Part shown: one piece after another, positions 23,629 through 29,825 of the stretch
Layout: every line of letters begins with the position of its first letter
How positions within the stretch are numbered: position 1 is the stretch's first letter
Source of the DNA: a virus
Direction: 5' to 3' (one strand)
IMG/VR virus record: IMGVR_UViG_3300049796_000015
Location: 1 to 31,197 of that record
DNA length: 31,197 nucleotides
Program-made: the position numbers and the translations under genes
Notes under the pieces: model-generated
Databases searched by the model: none
What the model saw: only the letters and a program-made list of their open reading frames with translations
What the model was told of the DNA's origin: nothing

Positions 23629-23840
23629 GTTGCACCTACAGGATTTATCCATCCTGGTTCGGCGGCGAAAGTGGGAAGGCGATCACGGAGCTGGCGCACG
23701 GGTCGGCTGATCGGATGGGCCGGCGTGTGCTCGCCATTGATGTCATCCGGAATGATTCCGACTGGCGTGGCGAGTTCATCGATTTCCGGGTGACCTATAC
23801 GTCGACTGTCGCGAACGACTGGATGCAGAGGAAGCCATGA
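23613..23840 (+). CDS. Small hypothetical protein in early operon
   Basis: 75 residues from ATG 23613, where AAGGAG precedes at good distance; an upstream start at 23583 is unlikely. Beta-rich with Tyr/Phe/Arg (CTYRIYPSWFGGES, EFIDFRVTYTS). It overlaps the DnaA-like gene by 16 bases. Unrecognised. Confidence 0.6.
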   Translation: MPERMSCTYRIYPSWFGGESGKAITELAHGSADRMGRRVLAIDVIRNDSDWRGEFIDFRVTYTSTVANDWMQRKP

Positions 23841-23938
23841 ACTGTCACGACATCATCAATGGAATGATCGGCATGTCCATCCTTACCGTTGTGATAGCGC
23901 CGCTAGCGTGGGCTCTGATGTTTTGGAGGAAGCCATGA
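23837..23938 (+). CDS. Micro-protein with one TM helix
   Basis: 33 residues (23837-23938) with ATGA overlaps at both ends (23837-23840 and 23935-23938), and AGAGGAAG before the ATG. Residues 8-29 (NGMIGMSILTVVIAPLAWALMF) form one membrane helix; the tail is WRKP. Such double overlap gives it modest support despite its size. Function unknown. Confidence 0.5.
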   Translation: MNCHDIINGMIGMSILTVVIAPLAWALMFWRKP

Positions 23939-24444
23939 GGAAATTGACATTGTACCCAACGGAGTCTCTGACGATGGATCATTCAGCAAATATCTTCAGG
24001 CTGGACGATGTCGAAAACGACATCGCGACCGAGCTGCGGCGAGCCCCGCCGCTACGCCAACAGCTTCCTGTCGACTACGCGCCGCCGGCCGTGCGCTCGC
24101 CGCTGGTGCCAATGCCGGATTACGTCGAGCATGCCGATGGCGTCAACGACGTCGGCAGGCTCTCCGCCGAGGCCATGGTCCGCGACTACGAAGCGGCGGC
24201 AAAAGAGGTCGAGGCGATGTTCGTCGAGCTGACCGATACCGCCAAGCGATGCGAGACCATGGTCGCCGCCGTGCTCAAGACCGCTGCCGAGGTCAAGGAA
24301 ACAGCCACGTTCTTCCGCGAGGAAGGCAAGCGCGTCTTCGAAGAGATTCAGCGATGCTCGCTGATGAACGAACAGGTCCGAGAGACCTGCAACACCCTGA
24401 AGGCGAATATCGCCGGATCAAAGGACACCTATGACGCAGGATAA
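23935..24444 (+). CDS. Coiled-coil hypothetical protein
   Basis: 169 residues; GGAGGAAG precedes ATG 23935. The N-terminal 70 residues are Pro-rich and disordered; residues about 80-165 (SAEAMVRDYEAAAKEVEAMF and following) are one long amphipathic coiled coil. No known family. A structural or regulatory partner is possible. Confidence 0.7.
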   Translation: MRKLTLYPTESLTMDHSANIFRLDDVENDIATELRRAPPLRQQLPVDYAPPAVRSPLVPMPDYVEHADGVNDVGRLSAEAMVRDYEAAAKEVEAMFVELTDTAKRCETMVAAVLKTAAEVKETATFFREEGKRVFEEIQRCSLMNEQVRETCNTLKANIAGSKDTYDAG

Positions 24445-24697
24445 AAAAATCGCTGCCTTCTGCAGGGAACGGGATGAAATGCTGCTGGCGGCAGATGTTG
24501 ATCGCTCGATAGCCTTCGGTCTCAAGCATAATCCACATGCACTGCCACCATCATCGCGGGAGGTTGCCGAAATTTCCATGCATAAAGCGATCACCGCAGT
24601 CAGAACGCTGCCGCTGGAACACCGCCGTAAGTCATATCGATGGCTGACCGAACGTGGGTACACCTCGCACGACGACGGGGAGTTGAAGGATAGCTGA
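24431..24697 (+). CDS. Small hypothetical protein
   Basis: 88 residues, mostly helical and charged (FCRERDEMLLAADVDRSIAF, EISMHKAITAVRTLPLEHRR). It overlaps the coiled-coil gene by 14 bases and the next gene by one (TGATG). No family recognised. Confidence 0.62.
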   Translation: MTQDKKIAAFCRERDEMLLAADVDRSIAFGLKHNPHALPPSSREVAEISMHKAITAVRTLPLEHRRKSYRWLTERGYTSHDDGELKDS

Positions 24698-25404
24698 TGC
24701 CGGAGATCATGCCTCAAAAGCAGGCCGTAAGCCTTGGACTGAAGCACTACTTTACTGGCATCCAATGCAAGAGTGGCCATCTGGCCGCGAGGCGGACTTC
24801 CGATGGAAGCTGCTTAGAATGTAACAGGCTGCGTAATATAAAATACCGCTCTGTAAACGATGGTGCCCATCGGCGTGCGATCCCGATCACGATCGCTGCT
24901 GCGCTAGCTATTTGGGTGATGCTCGCTCGCCCGGCGCACTCGGCATCGTCTTGCATGAGCAAGAACGAAGCGCGTCACGCCTTCGAGACCTCACATATCT
25001 ATTGGCATGGTCTAAGCCATTGTTGGGACGCAACATCTCCGCGTTCGCATCACGTTCGATTTCGTGACGATGCGCGTTCGCGTCACGAATCGCATCACAA
25101 ATCATTTCGTGACGATGGTGCCCCGGTGCCGCTGCCAGCGGCCGATTTGCGCAAGCTGATGCAAGAGCCGGAGACCGACCTGACCACCGCGATGCCATGG
25201 GTCGATCGTTGGACCGACGTTGCCCCGGTCGTGCCAGCGCCCAGGCATATCGCGGTGTCCAAAATTGAACCGATGGTTGCCCCGCGCGACGTGATTGCCG
25301 CGATCCTGACCGTCCTGCTCTCGATCGCGCTGGTCGAGGTGGTGTTCGGCCGCAGGATCAATGAGCACCTGCGAAGGCGCCGCCGTCGCCATTTCGGCAC
25401 CTGA
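24697..25404 (+). CDS. Composite zinc-motif and membrane-anchored protein
   Basis: 235 residues. Residues 16-50 have a small zinc motif (YFTGIQCKSGHLAAR, CLECNR; C24, H28, C39, C42) of a type common in phage proteins. After it comes a signal-anchor-like helix (61-78, PITIAAALAIWVMLARPAHSA), then a Cys/His-rich segment, and at the end a second helix (DVIAAILTVLLSIALVEVVFG) with a basic tail. The joining of a cytoplasmic zinc motif to a secretory-type helix and Cys-rich domain is unusual; it may be a fusion. Last gene of the early operon. Confidence 0.62.
   Translation: MPEIMPQKQAVSLGLKHYFTGIQCKSGHLAARRTSDGSCLECNRLRNIKYRSVNDGAHRRAIPITIAAALAIWVMLARPAHSASSCMSKNEARHAFETSHIYWHGLSHCWDATSPRSHHVRFRDDARSRHESHHKSFRDDGAPVPLPAADLRKLMQEPETDLTTAMPWVDRWTDVAPVVPAPRHIAVSKIEPMVAPRDVIAAILTVLLSIALVEVVFGRRINEHLRRRRRRHFGT
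25059..25114 (+). repeat. Alternative-pairing hairpin repeats inside 24697-25404
   Basis: TTCGTGACG occurs at 25061-25069 and 25106-25114, each within a 14-base direct repeat (25059-25072 and 25104-25117). CGTCACGAA at 25081-25089 is complementary to both. The middle arm can therefore pair with the left (11-base loop) or the right copy (16-base loop), like an attenuator. Confidence 0.4.
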
Positions 25405-25407
25405 AAA

Positions 25408-25423
25408 TGTCCAAAATTGGACA
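25408..25423. promoter_or_regulatory. Operator-like palindrome copy 2, best copy
   Basis: TGTCCAAAATTGGACA, with perfect 7-bp arms and a 2-base centre. It starts 4 bases after the stop of 24697-25404 and sits before the integrase unit. TTGGAC in its right half could be a -35 with TATATG 18 bases downstream (25441-25446), so a bound protein would cover that promoter. Confidence 0.65.
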
Positions 25424-25457
25424 AATGTTAACTCTCTCGGTATATGAAGGCATTGCA

Positions 25458-25676
25458 GTGCGTACCCGAATCCGGCGACAAAAGGGGGTTATCCGGCCCC
25501 TTGATCCGGCCGACCCGAGAAACCCGAGCCATCCGTGCCATGATGAACAGTGGCTCGAATTGGCTAGGGCGATCGGCCGGTCCATCGGGCGGAAGCAGTA
25601 CGCAAAGGATCATGGGGGAGTTGTCGATGAATCCCAAAAAGAAAACAGCGGCGCTATACGCAAGATTCTCAAGTGA
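25458..25676 (+). CDS. Small protein overlapping integrase start
   Basis: 72 residues if started at GTG 25458, with GAAGG seven bases before; ATG 25407 and ATG 25425 would give longer forms overlapping or adjoining the palindrome. The sequence DPADPRNPSHP then EQWLELARAIGRSIGRKQYAKDHG looks like conserved small proteins I associate with rhizobial serine integrases. It overlaps the integrase start by 50 bases, and might be an excision or integration partner. Function unknown. Confidence 0.55.
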   Translation: MRTRIRRQKGVIRPLDPADPRNPSHPCHDEQWLELARAIGRSIGRKQYAKDHGGVVDESQKENSGAIRKILK

Positions 25677-27345
25677 TCTGCAAAAGGATTGCTCGATCGA
25701 GGATCAGTTCGCAGTGTGCGAAGCGCTGGCGAAACGCGAAGGCTTCGATGTTACGCAGAGGTTTTCTGACCGGGCAAAATCCGGCGCGACCATGTTCGGA
25801 CGGTCTGGCATCGAGGCGCTGATAGTCGCGGCGAAGGCGCGCAAGTTTGATATCGTCATCTGCGAAAACTTCGAACGTCTCTCGCGCGATTCCGAAGACA
25901 TTCAATATCTGTTTAAGCGGCTCAACCATGCCGAGATTGTCCTGCATTCTGTCAGCGACGGCAAGGCCGACAACATGAACGTGACGCTGCGCGGCCTGAT
26001 GGGCGCGATGCAGCTCAAGACCATCGCGGCTCAAGTGAAGCGCGGCCATAATGGTCGGGTCCGTGCCGGGAAATTCCCAGGCGCGGTAACCTACGGCTAT
26101 GATCGCATCCCCGGACAGCCAGGTGAGCGTGTAATCAATCTGGAGCAGGCAAAAATCATCCGTCGAATTTTTACCGAATATGCGGCAGGCAAGTCGCCGC
26201 GTGACATTGCCATAGGGCTCACGCGCGACAATATTCCGTCGCCCAAGGGAAGCGCCAACTGGAATCATCAGACGTTCGTTGGGGGCGGCGAAAAAAATGG
26301 CTTGATCGGGAATCGCCTCTACATCGGCGAGATCGTATGGAATAAGAATCATACCGTCACTGACCCGGATACTGGCCGCGACAGCATTCGCAAAACTGAT
26401 CTGAGCGAGCGCATCGTGACCCCGGTCCCGCACCTGCGCATCATCGATCAAGAATTATGGAATGCGGCGCAGGCCGTTCGCCTTGGTCGATCTGCGGTGA
26501 AGTTCGGGCCGGGCGGCATGAAGGTGAGAGATGTTGTTCCTCGCAACCAGCATTTGCTTTCCGGCTTGCTCCGCTGCGGTGTCTGCAATGGTCATATGAT
26601 CATCACCAATAAGGCGCGCGGAACGCAGTTCGTGGCCTGTGCCGCCGCGACGTCGAAGTCGGCATGCTCCCACCGGAAAAGCTATGACATCGCCAAACTG
26701 AAGAAGTTGGTTCTCGATAACTTCCGGGAAAACCTGATCGATCCGAAGCGTCATGCCGAGGCCATGCGCGCGGCTCATGCCGAATATGCGGCAGAGGAAA
26801 AGCGAAACAGCGCGGAGAAGGTATCTGCTGAAAAACAGATTGCTCGCCTGACGGTTCAAATTCGTCGCCTAGTTGATGCGATCGAAAACAGCGACAGCCC
26901 GGTCAAGGAGCTGCTTGCTTCCCTGGAAGCCAAAGAGGCTGAAAGGGTAGGGCTTGTCGAGCGCGTCCGATTGCTCGCCGCCAGCAACGTCGTTTCCCTG
27001 CATCCACATGTTGTCGATGCCTACCGAGAAAACATTGAGCAACTTCACGAGGCACTGAGCGGCGAGGATATCGATATCGACACCAAGCTGGCCTTCCACA
27101 ATGTAATGGACAGCATCGTTGTCCAGCCGACCGGATACCGCGAAGACTACGTGGTCGATGCTTACGGTAGACTGTCCGCCATCATGGGCATCAACCTGTT
27201 CCCGATAATGCGCTCGAACAACGAAATCGTTGCGGCAGAGGGTCTTTCTTGCCCCAATAGCGGCAACCGGGATTTCTCCGGTTTGCCGCTATCGCAGCAA
27301 CGAAACGGGCTGATATTATTGGGGCGCTGGCGTGCCGCAGCCTAG
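25627..27345 (+). CDS. Large serine recombinase (phage integrase)
   Basis: 572 residues from ATG 25627, with GGGGGAG upstream; the open frame extends to 25444 but that part is unlike the family. Catalytic domain 1-150: YARFSSDLQ with nucleophile S15, FDIVICENFERLSRD. Recombinase domain 185-300 (AGKFPGAVTYGYDR, IRRIFTEYAAGKSP, NRLYIGEIVWNK). Zinc ribbon about 315-365 (GLLRCGVCNG, CSHRKS). Long coiled coil 370-450, and a C-terminal tail. It should catalyse attP x attB integration; excision normally needs a separate small factor. att sites cannot be recognised from one copy. Confidence 0.92.
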   Translation: MNPKKKTAALYARFSSDLQKDCSIEDQFAVCEALAKREGFDVTQRFSDRAKSGATMFGRSGIEALIVAAKARKFDIVICENFERLSRDSEDIQYLFKRLNHAEIVLHSVSDGKADNMNVTLRGLMGAMQLKTIAAQVKRGHNGRVRAGKFPGAVTYGYDRIPGQPGERVINLEQAKIIRRIFTEYAAGKSPRDIAIGLTRDNIPSPKGSANWNHQTFVGGGEKNGLIGNRLYIGEIVWNKNHTVTDPDTGRDSIRKTDLSERIVTPVPHLRIIDQELWNAAQAVRLGRSAVKFGPGGMKVRDVVPRNQHLLSGLLRCGVCNGHMIITNKARGTQFVACAAATSKSACSHRKSYDIAKLKKLVLDNFRENLIDPKRHAEAMRAAHAEYAAEEKRNSAEKVSAEKQIARLTVQIRRLVDAIENSDSPVKELLASLEAKEAERVGLVERVRLLAASNVVSLHPHVVDAYRENIEQLHEALSGEDIDIDTKLAFHNVMDSIVVQPTGYREDYVVDAYGRLSAIMGINLFPIMRSNNEIVAAEGLSCPNSGNRDFSGLPLSQQRNGLILLGRWRAAA

Positions 27346-27349
27346 TACC

Positions 27350-27365
27350 TATCTAAATTTAGACT
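27350..27365. promoter_or_regulatory. Operator-like palindrome copy 3
   Basis: TATCTAAATTTAGACT, with the perfect 12-bp palindrome TCTAAATTTAGA at 27352-27363. It is 4 bases after the integrase stop and 98 bases before the XRE start. It shares the T-TC-AAA-TT-GAC pattern with the other copies. Confidence 0.45.
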
Positions 27366-27463
27366 TGCATCCTCACCGAGCGCCAACCTCTCGTGTGTAT
27401 ACAAGTTGTCCCGCATGCAGCAAAATTCAGCATTCACCAACCAAAAAGGCAAAGAGGAACAAA

Positions 27464-27685
27464 GTGGCATCCCGGCGACATATCGGAAAAATTCTCAAGG
27501 CAGCTCGCGTCAAGAAAAACTTGAGGGCCGAGGACGTTGGTAAGCGATGCAACGTTTCGCGAAGTCGCGTCTACCAATGGGAGAAGGGACGTCACGTCTT
27601 CGAGAAGAACATCCCGGCCCTTGCGAAAGTCCTCGGAATTCCCGTCGAAACACTTGAACGCGAGAACATAAAAAAAGCCGACTGA
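27464..27685 (+). CDS. XRE-family HTH regulator
   Basis: 73 residues from GTG 27464 with AGAGGAA upstream. The HTH_3 domain covers almost the whole protein (RHIGKILKAARVKKNLRAED, VGKRCNVSRSRVYQWEKG, LAKVLGIPVE). An ATG at 27332 would add 44 unlikely residues. Candidate for lysogeny control next to the integrase. The stop codon begins palindrome copy 4. Confidence 0.85.
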   Translation: MASRRHIGKILKAARVKKNLRAEDVGKRCNVSRSRVYQWEKGRHVFEKNIPALAKVLGIPVETLERENIKKAD

Positions 27686-27700
27686 GTCCTATTTTGGACA
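27685..27700. promoter_or_regulatory. Operator-like palindrome copy 4
   Basis: AGTCCTATTTTGGACA; its complement TGTCCAAAATAGGACT differs from the best copy at two positions. It overlaps the last base of the XRE stop codon and precedes the gene at 27737. Confidence 0.6.
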
Positions 27701-27736
27701 AGCATTATCCGGCGGCTGGGGATACGATCCCCGACC

Positions 27737-27985
27737 ATGGCCGATGACGATAAAAATCAAATGACCGAACACCTGACACGGAGAAATCCGGAGATGGAAA
27801 AGTACGTTGAGATTCAGCCTGTCGTCATGAAGGGGTACCCCGATGCGCACAATGTCTTTCTCCGGGTTACGAACCAAAGGTTTCAGGTGATGCAATATGG
27901 CTGCGAAACCAGGGAAGATGCTGAATGGATGCGCGACATGCTTTGCATCGCCCTGGCTAAAATCGTTGCCGATTCAAGAGTCTAA
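27737..27985 (+). CDS. Small hypothetical protein
   Basis: 82 residues; helix-strand-helix (EKYVEIQPVVMKG, FLRVTNQRFQVMQYG, DAEWMRDMLCIALAK). No family recognised. A perfect 6-bp hairpin GGGGAT-acg-ATCCCC (27718-27732) lies five bases before the ATG, which could hide the ribosome site. ATG 27761 is an alternative start. Confidence 0.65.
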   Translation: MADDDKNQMTEHLTRRNPEMEKYVEIQPVVMKGYPDAHNVFLRVTNQRFQVMQYGCETREDAEWMRDMLCIALAKIVADSRV

Positions 27986-27994
27986 TTTTGTACA
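27979..27994. promoter_or_regulatory. Operator-like palindrome copy 5
   Basis: AGTCTAATTTTGTACA; its complement TGTACAAAATTAGACT differs from the best copy at three positions. It straddles the stop codon of the preceding gene and lies upstream of a candidate promoter. A second inverted repeat (GAAAC..GTTTC, 27999-28016) lies next to it. Confidence 0.5.
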
Positions 27995-28024
27995 CCACGA
28001 AACCAAATTTAGTTTCACGCCCAA

Positions 28025-28053
28025 TTGACAGCAGTATTTTGCGGATGGATGTT
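28025..28053 (+). promoter_or_regulatory. Candidate promoter for 28094-28510
   Basis: A perfect -35 TTGACA (28025-28030) is followed by 17 bases and GATGTT (28048-28053), a partial -10. The start would be near 28060, ahead of GGAGGAG at 28081. The 27999-28016 repeat and palindrome copy 5 lie just upstream. Confidence 0.4.
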
Positions 28054-28093
28054 TCACAGCGTTGCTATCACCCAAAAGACGGAGGAGCCCGCT

Positions 28094-28510
28094 ATGAATA
28101 AGCAGTTGTCGGCCGATGAAGTTGCCAATCTTTCAGTTCCGATCCCGATCGTCGAGCCGATGACCCGGCAAGCAAAGCTGCAGCGCTTGGCTGACATTGC
28201 CAGGAAAAACTTTCCGACCAGAATATATCACCAGCTCGAACATTATCCCGACGAAGCGTATGACGAGATGGGCACCACAGGCTCGGTGTTCCATCTTGCG
28301 AAGAATGATCCTGTCCTGCGCGCCGCCGGTTATGTCGGGGAAACTCTCGGAGATGCAAAGCGGTTCTTCGAATTGACCCGCCATGACCTGCACGAGTTTT
28401 CATGCGATTGCGGCGGTGAGGTCACCAACCAAGACATGGCGGATCGAATCGAGAAGATCGCTGGTCGCGTTCCGCAGATCGTGATCGACTCGAAATCTTG
28501 GACTGGCTGA
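28094..28510 (+). CDS. Hypothetical protein
   Basis: 138 residues; GGAGGAG is six bases before ATG 28094. Features include helices (RQAKLQRLADIARKNF, DAKRFFELTRHDLHEF), a Cys-rich turn (CDCGGEV), and a helix (MADRIEKIAGRV). The centre (EHYPDEAYDEMGTTGSVFHLA) is acidic. No family recognised; could be a host or phage gene. Confidence 0.72.
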   Translation: MNKQLSADEVANLSVPIPIVEPMTRQAKLQRLADIARKNFPTRIYHQLEHYPDEAYDEMGTTGSVFHLAKNDPVLRAAGYVGETLGDAKRFFELTRHDLHEFSCDCGGEVTNQDMADRIEKIAGRVPQIVIDSKSWTG

Positions 28511-28521
28511 ATTCGCCGAAA

Positions 28522-28620
28522 CGAGAGACTGTGCAGGAGGCTATGCCCAGCCCTGTAGCTCTGACCTGCAAGTCTCTCGGGGAAGGGGTCGTCGACGAGC
28601 GGCAACGTCGGCGGCCCCTT
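28522..28620 (+). ncRNA. Candidate structured small RNA with terminator
   Basis: 28522-28537 pairs with 28565-28579 in a 15-bp stem with one bulge (G28531). Its apex holds a small hairpin GGCT-atgccc-AGCC (28539-28552). A second 15-bp hairpin (28583-28620) with a T-containing tail follows after three bases. It lies between the stop of 28094-28510 and the end of the CRP/FNR gene. It may be a trans-acting sRNA from the 3' UTR; no family recognised. Confidence 0.45.
28583..28620. terminator. Strong hairpin terminator between convergent genes
   Basis: AAGGGGTCGTCGACG (28583-28597) pairs with CGTCGGCGGCCCCTT (28606-28620), 15 bp including two G-T wobbles, with an 8-base loop. On the plus strand it is followed by tctagttttctt, a weak T-tract. 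It would end 28094-28510 and may also serve the minus-strand gene that ends at 28622. Confidence 0.7.
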
Positions 28621-28621
28621 T

Positions 28622-29299
28622 CTAGTTTTCTTCCTGCCTCTCGTGCAGCACGGCATTGAGCAGCGCGGTATTCACCTCGATCTCGCCATTGTACTTAATC
28701 ATGCCGAGCTTCCGAAACTTGTTCATGAAGTGATTGACGTATTGTCGTGTGGTGCCGATCATTTCGGCCAGCATCTCTTGGGAGATATGGCTCGGTATCA
28801 CCCGCTTGTTGTCCGCGCCGGAATTCGCCAGCAGCAGCAACAGCCGCGCTAGCCGCTTCTCGCGCGAATTGAAAAGCTGGTCCATTAGGTCGGCTTCGAT
28901 GCGGCGATTGCGATGGGACATGTAGTCAATAAACAATTGCAAGAAAGTCGGTTCGCGCATCAGGAATTCCATCATCGTGTCTCTCGTGATTGTCGTGATC
29001 ACGCTGGGCATCAGGGCCACCGTCGTCGTCAGCCTGGTGTGTGTGCCGCCTTCCAAGGTGGTCTCGCCGAAAAATTGGCCCGGGTCCAAAATGCCGACCA
29101 CGACTTCCTTGCCGGCCATGGCCTCTTTGCCCTGATCGGAAGTAACAGTGACCTTGACTCGGCCGGTTTGCAGATAGTGCACCATGATCGCAGGCTCGCC
29201 CTGCTTGTAGATGATCTCGCCGGTCTTGAATTTTGTGATGGTTTTGCCTTCCCCGGGCCTCGACAGAAATGCCCTCGGATCGAACCGCGTATCGCGCAC
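28622..29299 (-). CDS. CRP/FNR-family transcription regulator
   Basis: 225 residues if started at GTG 29299. Residues 21-125 form the cyclic-nucleotide-binding-type sensor (GEIIYKQGEPAIMVHYLQTG, GQFFGETTLEGG, T-R-L at 88-90 where CRP has R-S/T). Residues 148-205 are the winged helix (REKRLARLLLLLA, HISQEMLAEMIGTTRQYVNHFMNKFRKLG). The recognition helix has R185, Q186 and H190 where CRP has R180, E181 and R185. An unusual GKEA/GKEV doubling lies at 57-65. The frame stays open to GTG 29494, in palindrome copy 6. The best ATG with a GGGAGGAAGG site lies in another frame (29353), so the start is uncertain. Confidence 0.85.
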   Translation of the reverse strand: MRDTRFDPRAFLSRPGEGKTITKFKTGEIIYKQGEPAIMVHYLQTGRVKVTVTSDQGKEAMAGKEVVVGILDPGQFFGETTLEGGTHTRLTTTVALMPSVITTITRDTMMEFLMREPTFLQLFIDYMSHRNRRIEADLMDQLFNSREKRLARLLLLLANSGADNKRVIPSHISQEMLAEMIGTTRQYVNHFMNKFRKLGMIKYNGEIEVNTALLNAVLHERQEEN

Positions 29300-29413
29300 T
29301 GGTCGTACTCGCTTTTCATGGATGTTGGAAAATCCATTGCTTTCGCTCCTGCCATGGCGTTCACCCTTCCTCCCGTTTGGGGTGAAAAAATCTTGCGCGT
29401 ATCGGCTCAGGTT

Positions 29414-29419
29414 ATTATA
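29414..29419 (-). promoter_or_regulatory. Candidate -10 box for CRP/FNR gene
   Basis: The minus strand reads TATAAT here, a perfect -10, with a weak TTCTGC -35 about 18 bases upstream. Transcription would begin near 29407, so the usable start codon must lie downstream, consistent with GTG 29299. Confidence 0.45.
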
Positions 29420-29477
29420 GCAGAGCTTGCAAATGTCGCAGAAACGCTCTAGCAGTTTGGACACATTAAAGTCCAGA

Positions 29478-29493
29478 TGTCCAAAATTAGACA
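29478..29493. promoter_or_regulatory. Operator-like palindrome copy 6
   Basis: TGTCCAAAATTAGACA, one mismatch from copy 2. It lies between the CRP/FNR gene (minus) and 29534 (plus). A TTTGGACA half-site (29456-29463) and GTCCA at 29471-29475 (TGGAC..GTCCA repeat) adjoin it, so the divergent control region may have two sites. Confidence 0.62.
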
Positions 29494-29533
29494 CGAGATG
29501 TAACCTTACCCGCAGAGTTTTACCGAGGGGGCG

Positions 29534-29803
29534 ATGATCAAAGAGGGCGACGACATACTGATCACCTGTGATGGCCAGACCATCACAGGCAAGTTAACCA
29601 TGCTTTCCAAGGATAAGGTCTCGGCGCTTCTGTCATTCGGCCGGGAGGTTTTCGCGGGCCATATCGCTGCCATACCAGTGCAACGGTACGACCTGGCGCG
29701 CGGCATTTATCGCTCGATCATCGACGGCACCGCCGTCACCTTCCAGAAAAAACCCGACGATGTCCCGCAACCACCCGCAAGGCCGCGCAAGCGCTCGGTC
29801 TGA
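29534..29803 (+). CDS. Small beta-rich hypothetical protein
   Basis: 89 residues with GAGGGGGC before the ATG. The N-terminal part (DDILITCDGQTITGKLTMLSKDKVSALLSFG) is beta-strand-rich, like a small barrel; the C-terminus is Pro/Arg-rich. No recognised family. It is divergent from the CRP/FNR gene and first of a rightward unit. Confidence 0.68.
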   Translation: MIKEGDDILITCDGQTITGKLTMLSKDKVSALLSFGREVFAGHIAAIPVQRYDLARGIYRSIIDGTAVTFQKKPDDVPQPPARPRKRSV

Positions 29804-29825
29804 TCGCAACGCCATTGGAGGAGTT

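Noticed and set aside
25059-25114. Iterons of a replication origin
   Set aside because: Only three short copies, in mixed orientation and inside a coding frame; no AT-rich stretch beside them.
25408-25423. NifA upstream site (TGT-N10-ACA) reading of the palindrome
   Set aside because: Copies at 19585, 27350, 27685 and 27979 lack one or both TGT/ACA ends, and no -24/-12 sigma-54 promoter is seen next to the sites.
27346-27463. attP site next to the integrase
   Set aside because: An att core cannot be told from one sequence copy; the only clear signal here is palindrome copy 3.
29029-29364. 111-residue frame as a separate gene
   Set aside because: It is a shifted reading of the CRP/FNR gene with basic, low-quality sequence; its start signal is discussed as a possible frameshift.
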